Positions 9,561 through 20,502 of a DNA stretch of 34,184 nucleotides are shown here, one piece after another. Location: positions 1-34,184 of the forward strand of contig NCSJ02000420.1 in NCBI GenBank assembly GCA_002812745.2. The letters run 5' to 3'. The notes beneath the pieces were generated by a model. It worked only from the letters and a program-made list of their open reading frames with translations. It did not search any database and had not been told where the DNA came from. Each line of letters begins with the position of its first letter. Position 1 is the first letter of the stretch. This DNA comes from Scytalidium lignicola (Eukaryota; Ascomycota; Leotiomycetes). Position numbers and translations under genes: made by a program.

Positions 9561-10072
9561 GACTGGCCGGACCGTTGCATTGGACCGTGGTCCGTCCGGA
9601 CGAGACCGTAAGCCACACGGTCTCGTCCGCAAAAATTTAAGCGAGACCGTAAGCCACACGGTTTGGTCTCAAGGTTTTGAGACCGAACCGTGAAACGGTC
9701 CCCACTTTTGTTGTCAGACCAGACCGTAGTCTCATGGTCTGGTCTCAAAATTTTAATCTCAGACCGTAGACCGTACGGTCTGGACCGTGAGACCATAACG
9801 CTAGACCGTAACGGTAATATAACCTAAATTGGAAATAAGCTTTACCTGATTAAGGAATATTAGCGTCAGACCGTACAGTCTGGCTGGACCAGACCGTGGA
9901 GACCAGACCGTACGGTCTGACACTAATATTCGGTCCTCATTTTTTAAGCCAGACTGGACTGTAGTCTCATGGTCTGGTCTCAAAATTTTAGCTTCAGACT
10001 GTACAGACCATGGTCTTGAAACGGTCCTCACAAAACCCACAGTCTGGTCCGGTCTGGACTGATTGGCCAGTC
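9561..10072 (+). mobile_element. Palindrome-rich non-autonomous TIR element (MITE/foldback), copy 1
   Basis: Starts GACTGGCCGGACC and ends GATTGGCCAGTC, each end flanked by TA (9559-9560 and 10073-10074). This suggests a Tc1/mariner-type TA target duplication with 8-bp perfect and longer imperfect terminal inverted repeats. The interior is a dense array of the palindromic words GACCGTA, CAGACCGTACGGTCTG and GGTCTGGTCTC in both orientations. No transposase is encoded; the open frames through it are by-products of the repeats. Unlike its surroundings it is CG-rich and scarcely mutated. A second copy in opposite orientation lies at 20117-25901 and is strongly C-to-T/G-to-A mutated. Confidence 0.8.
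9856..9930. repeat. Long hairpin inside the palindromic element
   Basis: The arm 9856-9876 (beginning AATATTAGCGTCAGACC) and the arm 9910-9930 are 21-bp inverted repeats with one mismatch (C/T), separated by 33 bp that themselves hold the AGACCGT words. The centre of the right arm overlaps the perfect palindrome CAGACCGTACGGTCTG. Confidence 0.75.
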
Positions 10073-10111
10073 TATATTTTACCTATTTTACCATTTTCAA
10101 TTATACCTTAT

Positions 10112-10286
10112 TGTTGGCATGGTCACATGTAGGCTAGAATCACGTGTAGATTAGGTGCATGTGTAGATAAGATAAGGCTAGTTCGGTTGCGGTAGGGGAG
10201 GGCAGTACTACACGGCAGTACTCCTCATATAACTACTGCAGTACAAACTTACCTATAGCTAACAACAATCAACTATTATATCAACA
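10112..10286 (+). repeat. LTR, probably the 5' LTR of the decayed copia element or a solo LTR
   Basis: A 175-bp block from TGTTGGCATGG to ATATCAACA, with TGTTG/CAACA inverted termini as in the other copia LTR of this window. It includes a TATA-like CATATAA preceded by GCAGTACTCC. It is CG-rich and little mutated. No second copy is visible, so the pairing with the downstream copia gag-pol is inferred from order and orientation only. Confidence 0.5.
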
Positions 10287-11600
10287 CATATTACCTTCAT
10301 ATATTGGAGATGTACATTCACCGTAGAAGTGAACCAACACTGATCAGTTAAATCTTACAGATCAGACAGAACATACAGTTTATCAATTCGAAAAGAGAGG
10401 TTAACTTATATGATTTATACTACTTTGATAACTCTAGTCCAAAGAGCAATTTCACTTATGTTAAACCTTTGTTAAGAGTAGGTTTTTAAGACCTTTGATC
10501 TTTGGTCTTTTTCATTAAAGAACAACTTGATTAAGTTATTCAAGGCTTATCCTTTTAACTCTGAAAACATAAACTTATATTAGCAATGTATAGTCAATTC
10601 ATATACAAAACTACTGGTTTTTACCTTTATAACCTCCTTAACCTTTAATCCTTTAATTCTTGCTTATTATACCTTCTCTTACAATTTCTACATACTCTCA
10701 AACCTTTAGTTAATATCTTCTTAACAAAATCCATTTATTTGTATTTCCTTTAACTAGCTTCCTTCTATACCTTCACAATTACTTAGTATGTTCCTTTATC
10801 CTCTTTAATACAATTTACCTCTTTTAAAGTATTTTATTACTTATTAAAATACTTTCTTATCTTTTGAAGTATTTTCTTATTCTTTAAAGTACTTTACCAT
10901 TTACTAAGATAACTTTCCATCTTATTAAAATACCTTTCTATGTTTTAGTATATCTTTTTACTTTATATAGTACAACTTACTACTTATTATTACTTTAACT
11001 TGTATATACAAAGTGTATAATTAACAATCAAGAGTAAAGTTAACTTATAATTATAACATCTTCAACTTTTGTACTCTTAGTATTTTTAACCTCTTATTCT
11101 TAAAACCTCTTACTTTATCACTTTTGAATTCTTTTTATTAAAGTATTAACTTTTTTCTATTTTACTTTTACTTTAACATCTTCAACATCTTTAACATCTT
11201 CAACATCTTTAACATCTTCAACATCTTTAACATCTTCAACATCTTTAACATCTTCAACATCTTTAACATCTTCAACTTTCCTTTATTTTAACTTCCTCTT
11301 ACTTCAGTACCTTTAACTTCTTCTTACTTTAACTTCCCCTTAATTCAATTTCCTTTTACTTTAATACCTTAAGTACTTTTAACACCTTTGACTTCCTTCT
11401 ATTTTAACTTCTCTTTACTTTAACATCTTCAATACCTTTGACTTTAACACCTTCAACTTTTATAAGGCTTATAGCATAAGGATCTAAGCTAAGGAAAAGT
11501 AAACAGTTTAAATGATTATAAACCTTTTGAATAACAAGTTAAAACTGTTTAAAAGTACATCTTTTAAACTTGTTTTTAACTTTAATCTTATGGTTATTAT
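10287..11600. other. Leader or low-complexity pyrimidine-rich stretch
   Basis: No gene. After about 250 bp of mixed sequence, the plus strand is dominated by CTT/CTTT/TTAAC words up to about 11460, giving strong strand asymmetry. It contains a tandem array at 11175-11273. It could be the long leader of the copia element or a separate low-complexity insertion. Confidence 0.4.
11175..11273. repeat. 9/18-bp tandem repeat
   Basis: Eleven consecutive 9-mers alternating AACATCTTC and AACATCTTT, i.e. an 18-bp higher-order unit, 99 bp in all, perfectly regular. The regularity contrasts with the decayed surroundings and suggests recent slippage expansion. Confidence 0.9.
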
Positions 11601-11619
11601 AAGGTAAACTCTGTCTTTA

Positions 11620-13013
11620 CTTAGTATTAAGGAAAAAGAAGATCTAAGGCTTAAGATAATAGACAACTTAGAAGAAGAAGGTTCTGAAGATTAATTTGTT
11701 GATTTTGCCTTTAATCTATCTACTACAATTATTATAAAGCTTAATAGATATATTAAATCTAAATAACACATAAGTATAAGGATAAAGAATAAACTGATTA
11801 TAACTTATAAAAAGCTTTCAAAGAAGACTTTTACAACTTTACAAAAGCTTTTTTTACAAGAATTATTATTAATACCTTAAAAACCTTTTGAATATTCTTA
11901 CAAGTATAAGGAATATAGATTAGAAGTAACAAAATGTTAATGTTATATATAATAGTTAAAACACTAAAAAANGGAAGAACTTACAAAATGGACTAATAAT
12001 GAGATTAATAAATATATTCAAAAGTATAATCAAACTTTCTCAAATGTGATCAATTACAAACTTAATAGTAAAAAGCTACTTTTAATTAGTACTTTAAGAG
12101 AAGATAAAGAAGAAATATACAATACTTTAAGAGCTTTTAAAGCTTAGACTTAACAACAAACCTCTTCATGTTTAAGTGTACTATTACTAGTACAAGTAAA
12201 GAATATACTTATACATTTAAGGTTATTACCTTTATTATAAGTAAAGAATATCTCTTTATACTTAAGTATACTACCTTTATTACAAGTAAGGAATATTCCT
12301 TTGCAAATTAAGCCTTCTTTATTATTATATCAAGTATAAGAGTATAAGAAGAAGCTTGTAAACCTAGTAAAGATATATACTAAAAAAAAGTAAGTATAAT
12401 AATAACAAAGATAACTTTGACTTTAAACTCATTATTTTTCATAATATTTGTAGAAGAGTTAACATATTATAACAAGCTTAAGCAAAAGCCTTTCTTAGCA
12501 TACTAAAAGGCTTAGCCTTAGACTTCTTCTATACTAATAATACTTTGACTACTTTATCTTTTGAAGAGTTATATGTTAAGGTTTATAATTACTTTAAAGG
12601 CCTTGAATATAAGAGAAGTATATTGTTAAAGTAAAATAAAGTAAACCTTAAGTCAATTATAACTTAAAACAAAGGTAAACTAATCTTTAAATACTTTTAG
12701 CTACTCTTGAATGAACTATAATACTTTCAACATAGTCTAGACCTTACCTTATAGAATAATACCTTTATTTATAATAAGTTGATTATTACTTGTCAAGACA
12801 TATTAACTTGTTAGTATACTTGTTTTAAGTTATTATCAACTATTATTAACTTACTTAATGATTTACATTTATTAATTACAACATAAGAGAAGGTAAACAG
12901 TATTATCCAAACCAATGCTTTCTTTACAAATCATTGTTATCACAAGCAAGGTTATTGTCCTTTTACCTAGAATAATTGGCTAAGAAAACAATTCAACAAG
13001 AAACATTATTTTG
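11620..13013 (+). pseudogene. Copia-type gag, decayed (first half of copia element 1)
   Basis: Capsid-like part of a Ty1/copia polyprotein. Plus-strand frames give an acidic start (KEKEDLRLKIIDNLEEEGSE) and, near 11975-12150, KWTNNEINKYIQKYNQTFSN and LREDKEEIYNTLRAFKA, which is the helical gag core. At about 12925-12965 a Cys/His segment (CYHKQGYC) probably represents the zinc-knuckle region. Numerous TAA/TAG codons sit at expected Gln or Trp positions. The reading frame is interrupted at 13018 by the integrase-type DNA transposon and resumes after 15392. The 5' limit of gag is uncertain. Confidence 0.6.
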
Positions 13014-13017
13014 TATA

Positions 13018-13125
13018 TGTTCCAGGCTATACGTAAACCACGGCCGTTCATAAACCGCCTAAGCCATACGTAAACTGAGCGGTTTCTGAATGGTCTAGGC
13101 CATACGTAAACCACCCGTTAGGCCA
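13018..13125 (+). repeat. Left terminal inverted repeat of the Ginger-like element
   Basis: Begins TGTTCCAGGCTATACG. Contains three copies of an ATACGTAAAC word and CGCCTAAGCC. Pairs with 15283-15392 in reverse orientation. Left copy is CG-rich; in the right copy ACG is often ACA or ATG. Confidence 0.85.
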
Positions 13126-13216
13126 TTCAAAAACTTACCCCACAGTAGCGGTGTAACTTCAAATATAGTAGATTTTCCCTACTTTCTAACTTGTTATTCA
13201 ATCATTTTCATACAAA

Positions 13217-15233
13217 ATGGCTTTAATTGAATCAATTAACCCTTTTCCTAATAATGTACGCTTTGCATTTCAAGATTATATATATAGCGAAAGCTATGTT
13301 AACAAGGAACGAATTAATTTAGAACACTAACAAAGAATGCATATGTTTTTGGACAACCCAAGCCTCAAACCAGAAAATCAAGCAGATATCAACTTAAAAC
13401 ATAAGACACTTATTCATTATAAGCTCAGGGATTGCAAGTTATATTGACTACCTGATTCAACCTATTCAAAACTAAGATATATTGTTCAAGATAATAAGGT
13501 ATTCAATATTATAACTTAAGAACATGTTAAACTCCTTTATACAAGACAAGACAAAGTATAACCAGTAATTAAGCAAAATTATTATGGAATCAAGTGTGAT
13601 AACATCAAATAAGTGCTTAAAAGGTGTAAAAACTATTGTTTAAACAGAGTATTAGCTACTAAAGCTCCACTTGAACTTATTATTTTTAAAAGAGCTTAAG
13701 AACATGTTCAAGTAGATTTAATTGATATAAGTCATGAACTATCTGGCTAATATAAGTGGATATTACATATCAAGGACTATTTCACTAAATATTCACAGTT
13801 ATATCTACTCAAAAGTAAAGAATCCCTTTTAATTGCATAAGCTTTTACTCAATTTATCATAACCTTTTTACTACTTAAAATTGTATAATATAATAATAAC
13901 AAAGAGTTCAAAGGTGCTTTTCTTATTATATTTCACAAATATAATATTCAAATAATTAATAAAAGCTTAGAATACCTTAAACTTAAGGTCTTGTAAAACA
14001 AGTAAATAAAGTAGTTAAAGTTAAACTTAAAGCTTAGAAAATAGATAATAGTTCAACTGAGTAAGTTGATGGATTAGTAAAAATTATCCTAGTAATAAAT
14101 ATTCAACAACACTTAACAATTAACTATATACTTGTTGAATTATTATTCAAAGACTGTAATACTTATTTTGACTGGTTAGATAACAAAGAATATAAAAACC
14201 TAGTAATTAGAGTATTATAAGAAGATCTCAATGAACTTGAAATATTTGAACATGATATTAAGCTTGAATTGCCAGTTGATCTAGCATTATTATTTACAAG
14301 CAATTCAAGGGTTGATATTAATATTCAGTCATAGTCATATTCTCAAGTTATTATGCAAATCAGTCTTGAAAGTAGCTCAGAAATCAATGTCTAAATCACT
14401 TTACCAATCAGGAACTCACCTGAACAGTAGTATGATGCTGAAACTAATATTCAAGCAAGTATTAAAGTTGAATCTTCTATGATTATAGTTATAATCACTA
14501 CAGTTACAATTACTACAGTTATAACTACTACAGTTATTACAACTACTACAATTACTATAATTACTACAGTTATTACAACTGTTACAACTGTTATAACTAT
14601 AGCTTAATCAGCTGATTCAGTGATTCAAAAAGCTTAGCAAGTAACCTAAAAAGAAAGGATTCGAATAGTGGAAAAGTACTCAAAAAACATGATATTCAGC
14701 ACTTTGAAATTGGTGATATTGTTTCAATTAAAGTTCTAAGAGAAGACAGAACAACCACTGATAATCGACGGTTATTTAGACGAATATTAAATGAACTATA
14801 CTCTTATAGATATCAAGTTATTACTCAATCAAGAATCTTGAATCACCTTATGCCAACTAAGGATTTAAAGGTAGTTGAACAAAGCTTTTGGTTGGATATT
14901 AGCATTCTAAAAACCATCAAAAAAATCACTTTAACTCTGGCAGCTAGGGAAGTATCTACTAGCTAGCGAATTAGCATTTCATGCCAGTGCAAAGGTCAGT
15001 ATAACATTAAAAGGTGCTGTTGCTTTAAGGAAGGAAAGGATTGTACAATACATTGCCATAAAGATGAACATGATTGTAAGAGGTTGTCAAGGCTAGTTAT
15101 TCACACTGAACAAGCTTTAATTAAGCCATCTGAAAGCTCTAGTAACAACAATAAGAGGAAGCAATCAAGAGCAGATATTATAAGTAATACTACTAGTTTA
15201 ATAAGCCATGGAATAGTAGTTGATTTAGATTAA
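13217..15233 (+). pseudogene. Integrase-like transposase with C-terminal CXC cysteine motif, inactivated
   Basis: DDE integrase of the KRBA2/Ginger type. Order: N-terminal MALIESINPFPNNVRF; a decayed HHCC zinc finger (RCKNYCLNR near 13625); the integrase core with EHVQVDLIDISHELSG (first catalytic Asp at 13715-13717); the QCDNGKEF region at about 13885-13910, where the second Asp has become Asn; and LVKQVN near 13990, where the catalytic Glu has become Lys. Next come a Thr/Ile/Val codon repeat (about 14480-14610), a basic linker and the CXC/tesmin-like motif (14982-15077: CQCKGQ, CCCF, CTIHC, C). The part before 14650 has many TAA/TAG codons and there is one frame change near 14660. From 14680 to the stop at 15231-15233 only a single stop occurs, so the tail is better kept. 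Such CXC-tailed integrases are known in animals and fungi. Confidence 0.75.
14982..15077 (+). other. CXC (tesmin/TSO1-like) cysteine cluster at the transposase C-terminus
   Basis: Cysteines spaced C-x-C-K-G, then R-C-C-C-F-K, then C-x3-C and a last C, with the KG and FKEG residues typical of CXC DNA-binding domains. One expected cysteine reads Tyr (CKGQY), a G-to-A change. Such domains bind DNA; here the likely role is binding of TIR or target DNA. Confidence 0.65.
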
Positions 15234-15282
15234 ATTTAATACTTAATTATTAGCTAATTTACAAGTGGTTAATAAGTAGTTT

Positions 15283-15392
15283 ACATATGGCCTAGACTAT
15301 TCAGAAACTGCTCAGTTTATGTAAGGCCTAGGCAGTTCATGAACTGACTAGGCGGTTTATGAACGGTTGTGGTTTATGTATAGCCTGGAACA
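15283..15392 (-). repeat. Right terminal inverted repeat of the Ginger-like element
   Basis: Reads TGTTCCAGGCTATACATAAAC from 15392 downward and matches 13018-13125 over its length. Relative to the left TIR it shows about a dozen transitions and a small insertion with the palindrome AGTTCATGAACT. Confidence 0.85.
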
Positions 15393-15396
15393 TATA

Positions 15397-18100
15397 TAAG
15401 AAAGAAGGTTGTATATTATACAACTATACTAAGAAGGAATATAAGAAGTTGAAAAGTTACTTTAAGAAGCAGTTTAATCAACAATTCAACAAGAAATTTT
15501 GTTAATATCTTATTAAGTTCAAAGGTAAAGAAGTTATAAACCTTGATAACGATGACCTTGATAATCTTGAAGACCTTGAAGACTTTGAAGACCTTAAAGT
15601 ACTTATAATAACTGTTAAGAGTGACGAAGATCAAGGCTTTACTTTTATACAAGAGCTTATTAAAAGTTATATTACCTTCATCAGTATTGTTAATTTAGCA
15701 AATGCAATTAAAACTTTAGCATTCCTTGTTAATCATACCTTTAAACATATACTTACAACTCAACATACTATTGTAGATTATAATGAAAAGGACCTCTTTA
15801 TATACAATACTGTTATTACCTCTAAGTATACATCAAAGACGTTTTATAGTATCATAATCAACATAAGTATGTCAAGGAAGTCTACAATTAGTTATAATCA
15901 GTATATTACTTACCAGAACCTTGATAATACTATTTCAATTGATGAATTTACAAAAGGCAATATATTTATACAGTTTAGAATAAGCATTACAAGCTTAATT
16001 AGTTCAATTGACATTTATATCCCTTTTGACAAAGTCTAATTCTATGTTGTTAATGTAAACATCTTATTTTTACTTTTACTAGCTGATATAAATCGTTTAA
16101 GCATTTATTACAACAATGTTAAAAACAAGCTTATTACCTCTAACAATAAGATGTTTGTAATTCAACGTTTTAACTATGTATTTTAATTATAAGATAACTT
16201 CTTATACATCTTCTTGATAAACTCTTTTAATAACAATATATATTACTTAACCAAAGTTAAATTATGTTGTTTATACTATCATTTTAACTACTTATCAGTT
16301 AGAAGGTTATACAGAATTCTAAAATGTTTAAAGTATAAAGTTAATAATAAAGTACTCTAATACCTTACTTAATTCTATAGTTATTGTTAAAAACATAATA
16401 AATTACTTAGTAAATTCAAGTTTACCCTTTGAGATGATGTTAAATTTAACTATATAATTTTAGTTAACGTTATATATATTAATAACAAGCTTGTTTTACA
16501 TATTGTCAACAAAGTTATAAGCTTCTAAGTTACTTAATAATTACAGAATATCTTTGTAAAATATGTTTAGAATACTTTATAAACTTATTAGATTAATATT
16601 TATCTTAGACTTCTTAAATTAGTTACTTGTAACATTAGTAAGAGCTTTATCAACAAGGATTTCAATCATTTAATTATTATAATAAGAGTCTTCACTAAGT
16701 ATATACTTATAAAGGCATACTGATCAATTAGAAAAGTTGAACATTATTATGTTGTCTTATGTTAAGCATATCAAATCATCTCTAAGGAATTCCTTGATCT
16801 TGACAAGGATATAGCCTTATAAATGATTATCAAGGCTATAAACAATACAACAAGCCTTAATAGCCTTATACTAACCTTACTTATCTTTAAGGTATTCCCT
16901 TGTATGTCAAAACTTGATACTCTTGCCTTTTTAATAACTTAATAAGTTATAACAATTAAAAAGGTTATAAACAAGATCAAGGTTTATTATGTTTAAAGAT
17001 AAGTATAAAATACCTTGAATCAATGAAATAAACCCTTAATAATAGCTATTTATGACTTACTACTCAATTTAAACATACTTGTATAATATAAGGGTAATGA
17101 AAAGTATATTAGAAGTTAGAAAAGCCTATTCAAGTTATTAGAAATGAACAATGAAACTTGTAAACTATAATTACTAAATAGCCTTATAAAGTTCAAGAGT
17201 ACTATAGTAAAACTATACTTGAAAGAAAATAACATTTAAGAATTATAAAATACTTAACAATTATAGAATGTTCAAGAAATTCAATATAATAAGAATACAA
17301 TTCAAGTTAAACTTCAACTAACATCAATTATACTTATAAAGCCATCTAAACAATGTTATGGCAAACCTTAAAAGAATACTATTCAGGCTTCAATAGTTAA
17401 TATTATAATTTATATATAATAAGAACTTCAAATTATACCTTTAACAAAGTAATTTAAGGAATCTTAACATAAAGAAATCAATAAGTTACTTGAAAAAGGT
17501 ATATTCAAAGTTATACTTATATTATTTGTCTTAAAAAGCATTAGAATCTTTAATTCTAAGTTTGTTAATAAGGTTAAGAATGTTAGAACAAACTTAACCT
17601 TCAAAAAGTTATACTTAGTTGTTTAAGCTTATAACAATACTGAAAAGGACTTGATTTTAACCTAATTATTTATAATCTAACAAGTTAGTCAACACTTGAT
17701 TTTAACTATTATAATTATAATACCAGAGAAAAAGCTTTACTTACAAAATATATTATAAGCTTATGTTCAATCAAATACAAACTTAAATCACAACTTTTAT
17801 ATTTATCCTCTTACAAAGCTAAGTATAAGAGAAAATACTGTTTTAAAGGTTGTTAAGCCTTTGTATGAAGTTCTTAAAGCAAAGAATTATTAGTTTAATA
17901 CTTATTATTATTATTATGTTGAACAACTTCAAATAAGCTAGTTTATATATGACTCTTGCTTATTATATACTAATACCCTTGGATTTAGAATTATTAACTT
18001 ACAAATTAACAATATATTGTTTTTAACTGATAATACCTTTATAAACACTAAGTAAAAGAAGTTTAAATTTCAGGTTAAGGCTAAGGAAATACTTATAATC
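15397..18100 (+). pseudogene. Copia pol (protease, integrase, RT), decayed (second half of copia element 1)
   Basis: Continues the polyprotein after the DNA transposon: KKEYKKLKSYFKKQFNQQF, then an Asp/Glu-rich linker (DNDDLDNLEDLEDFEDL). The aspartic protease site is at 15842-15915, with INISMSRKST where DTGASKKST is expected. The integrase zinc finger is near 16265-16400 (SVRRLYRIL, then YC-KH); the core is recognisable (VIYINNKLVLHIVNK) at about 16460-16510; RT has AYVQSNTNLN and VKPLYEVLKAKNY near 17757-17885. The RT catalytic Asp pair reads Asn-Asn (LQINNILFL, about 18000). Dozens of TAA/TAG stops. The RT is cut at about 18100 by a truncated LINE, and its 3' remainder and 3' LTR are not found in the window. 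Confidence 0.8.
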
Positions 18101-20114
18101 AATTATTATTATTATTCTTACATTATAGGCTATAAGGCTACCTTAAGAGTATGCAGGATAATTACATTGTTATACAGGAAACTATGTTAACTCCTTAGCT
18201 AGGTGAAAACCTTTATATTACTCTTTATCTACTTGAGTACAATTACTTTATCTTGTCTTTATTATCCTCTTGTCTGGTATTCAGCTTACTAGCTTGGTTA
18301 AGGAGAGTTTCACTGTACTATTAAGTTAATAATTAATAACTTAGTTCTTTAAGACATTATTACTTTACTATTATCTTGTTTTACTCTTAAATCCTTAATT
18401 ATATTGTTAATTTGTACTTTTACAGCCTTCTTATAACTAATATCCAGTTAATGATTTATTTATATCCTTAACAGCTTCTTAGTATCTTTCTTAAGTCTTT
18501 TATTATGTAAGCCTTTATTTTAAGGCTCTTTCTTGTTTGTTTTAAGTTTGAACAGTTAATAATTAAATAGTAAGTTGTTTCTTTTACAAGTTTATAGTTA
18601 TATAATAATATATTTATATTAAGTATATGATGTTTAAACAAATATACTTATAGTTTAATTTTGTTAATATGAATTTATATAATTAACAAGTTAGTTATTT
18701 TGTCTAGCTTATTATGTAAGAGTAATGCTTTTTTGTTGAAAGTAAGAAAGTTTATAACTTTTGTATAATTGTATAGCTTAATTAACTTAATAACTTTAAA
18801 ACTCTAAGTTTATCTTACTTTCTAATCTCTTGTTATAATTATGTTAATTACCTTTAGTATTACTTAATAATCTCTTTATTATTGTAATTACACTGCTTTG
18901 TATTTGTTGCTTTTTTTNAAGTAGTTACTTTTTTNGTCTACTACTTATGTCTTCTTCTTTTCTTCAAAAGTCTTGTTGCCTTGTTACTTATTCAGTAAAT
19001 TACTTGCTTTAAGCTTGTATAATTAAGGTGATCCTTGAATACTATTACTCTTTCATTTAAGTATAAGTTTAGTAATAAGCAGAATATCTTTATCTTTAAG
19101 CTTTGAATTAGAGTATCTTTATAAGCTTTTGTTATTATACAAAGATATTATAATTATATTATAAGTAAGTAATGGTTAATTCCCCTTAGATTATTATTAG
19201 ATTTTGTAAGTTAATAGTATATAATAGTATTATATACAATTATACTTTGTATAATTGTTATATAGATCTGTCTTGCTTTTATGAAGTTGTATTCTTATGT
19301 CTTTGCTATTAGTCTTGTTAATGTAAATGTTTATGTAGTTAGCTTTTTCTTAATTGCCTTTGTATAAGCTTTGAAGTTAAGTTACTGGTCAAGTTAAATC
19401 CTTAGAAAACAAGCTGATTCTTTAAGCTTTAGTTCTTTGTTGTTAAGGTGTATTAACTCTTTTCTTGTTGTACAAGTATATGTAAAGTATATTAACTTGC
19501 TTTTGCTTGCTTTGAATTATATACCTTTGTATACTACTTACCTTTTGTATATTTTCTAGCTTACTTTTAGTATTTTGTAATAACTCTTTGTAATGTGTGT
19601 ATAGTTAAGAAGGTTTGTATCATCTGTAAAGTTGATTATGGTTAAGCCTTTTNATCTTTCTTAATTTATTATATAAAGTAAAGATATGTAATATAAATAA
19701 TATTAATAAGAGTAGAGAACCTTGTAAGACTCTTGTCTTTATTAAGATCAGTTAAGTTATTTTGCCGTTGAAGGATAAACAAGTAATCTTATTTGTTAAG
19801 TAATTGTTAATCCAGCTTATTAACCATTGTAAGAAGTCTTTCTCCTAGAGTATATAACTTATAATCAATAACTTAATTAAATTCAATAATAACTTGATTA
19901 CTTTAAATGATAATTTAATTTCCTTTAACTAAGAATAATAGTATAAGAATTTTAAGTTTGTTAACTCTTAATTATCAAACCTTGTTAATGTAAGAGGAAC
20001 TTTATAGAAGGTAATAATACTTAAAGACTAGTATGTAGCTTAGAAAGCTTAAGGAGTATATATAATTATTGTTAACTAACTAGAGGTTGCTTTTAATCTT
20101 TCCTTTGTTGTTTA
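18101..20114 (-). mobile_element. 5'-truncated Tad1-like LINE (non-LTR retrotransposon), decayed
   Basis: Minus-strand copy of the same LINE family as the plus-strand element to the right. From about 19880 down to 18101 it aligns with 29850-31615 in reverse orientation, ending in the same 3' tail (AAT)n, here at 18101-18119. RT motifs: FLQWLISWINNYLTNKITC, the PQGSP box as VLQGSLLLL (19707-19730), and the catalytic box FTDDTNLL (19607-19630), whose two Asp codons are intact, unlike the plus-strand copy. It lacks the gag-like ORF1 and the endonuclease, as expected of a 5'-truncated insertion. The last 200 bp at the 20.1 kb end align poorly. It interrupts copia element 1. Ns at 18918, 18935 and 19653. 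Confidence 0.8.
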
Positions 20115-20249
20115 TAGACTGGCCGAACAGTCTAGACGAAACTGTATGGTCCGAATTGTATGGTCTGGGTGCCTTACAGTATGGACTGAATTGTAAGGCA
20201 TCCAGACGAGACCAGATTGTAAGGTAACTAGACTGTAAGGCATTGAGAC

Positions 20250-20502
20250 TGTTGTAGCCTTAGGTATTTGATATACTCATGTGACAAGCTATAGCAAAAG
20301 CCATATGAAGTTATAGAGTCGGAGTTAGGGCAATTATCATACTTGTAAGACATTTTCATATAATATGTACGTTTACAAGTGTGTATATAATATAGGAGTA
20401 TTTCCCTAGTTATAACTGTTATTAACTAGTTATTTTTGATAGTTGAAATTCATACTGTTTGTGTATATACTAATGATAACAGTAGTTGTAGTTTGTTCAA
20501 CA
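20250..20502 (+). repeat. 5' LTR of copia element 2
   Basis: 253 bp, TGTTGTAGCC...TTCAACA, with TGTTG/CAACA inverted termini. Aligns without gaps to 25162-25414; the differences are nearly all C/T or G/A. Confidence 0.92.

Larger units (their letters stand above)
13018..15392 (+). mobile_element. Integrase-type DNA transposon with TIRs (Ginger/KRBA2-like)
   Basis: A 2375-bp element bounded by inverted TGTTCCAGGCTATAC.. / ..TAGCCTGGAACA ends and flanked on both sides by TATA (13014-13017, 15393-15396), i.e. a 4-bp target duplication. The TIRs are long, about 13018-13125 and 15283-15392, and are built of repeated GTAAAC / CATAAACCGCC words. The right TIR has a short extra segment and more C-to-T/G-to-A changes. 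It encodes a retrovirus-type integrase but no RT or protease. TGT...ACA ends, a 4-bp duplication and a lone integrase are the established signature of Ginger elements. It is inserted in copia element 1 between gag and protease, so it is the younger of the two. Confidence 0.78.

Noticed and set aside
9397..10040. Three minus-strand open frames rich in Arg/Thr/Ser
   Set aside because: They are translations of the palindromic GACCGTA words of the TIR element and vanish in the second copy.
11175..11273. CRISPR-like array
   Set aside because: Units are 9 bp and contiguous with no spacers; a simple tandem repeat in a eukaryotic genome.
15416..15652. Minus open frame with KVFKVFKVFK repeats
   Set aside because: Antisense of the Asp/Glu-rich linker (DLEDLEDFEDL) of the copia polyprotein on the plus strand.
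18101..20114. Independent plus-strand gene between copia 1 and copia 2
   Set aside because: The plus strand has stops in every frame; the minus strand gives LINE RT motifs and aligns to the second LINE copy.
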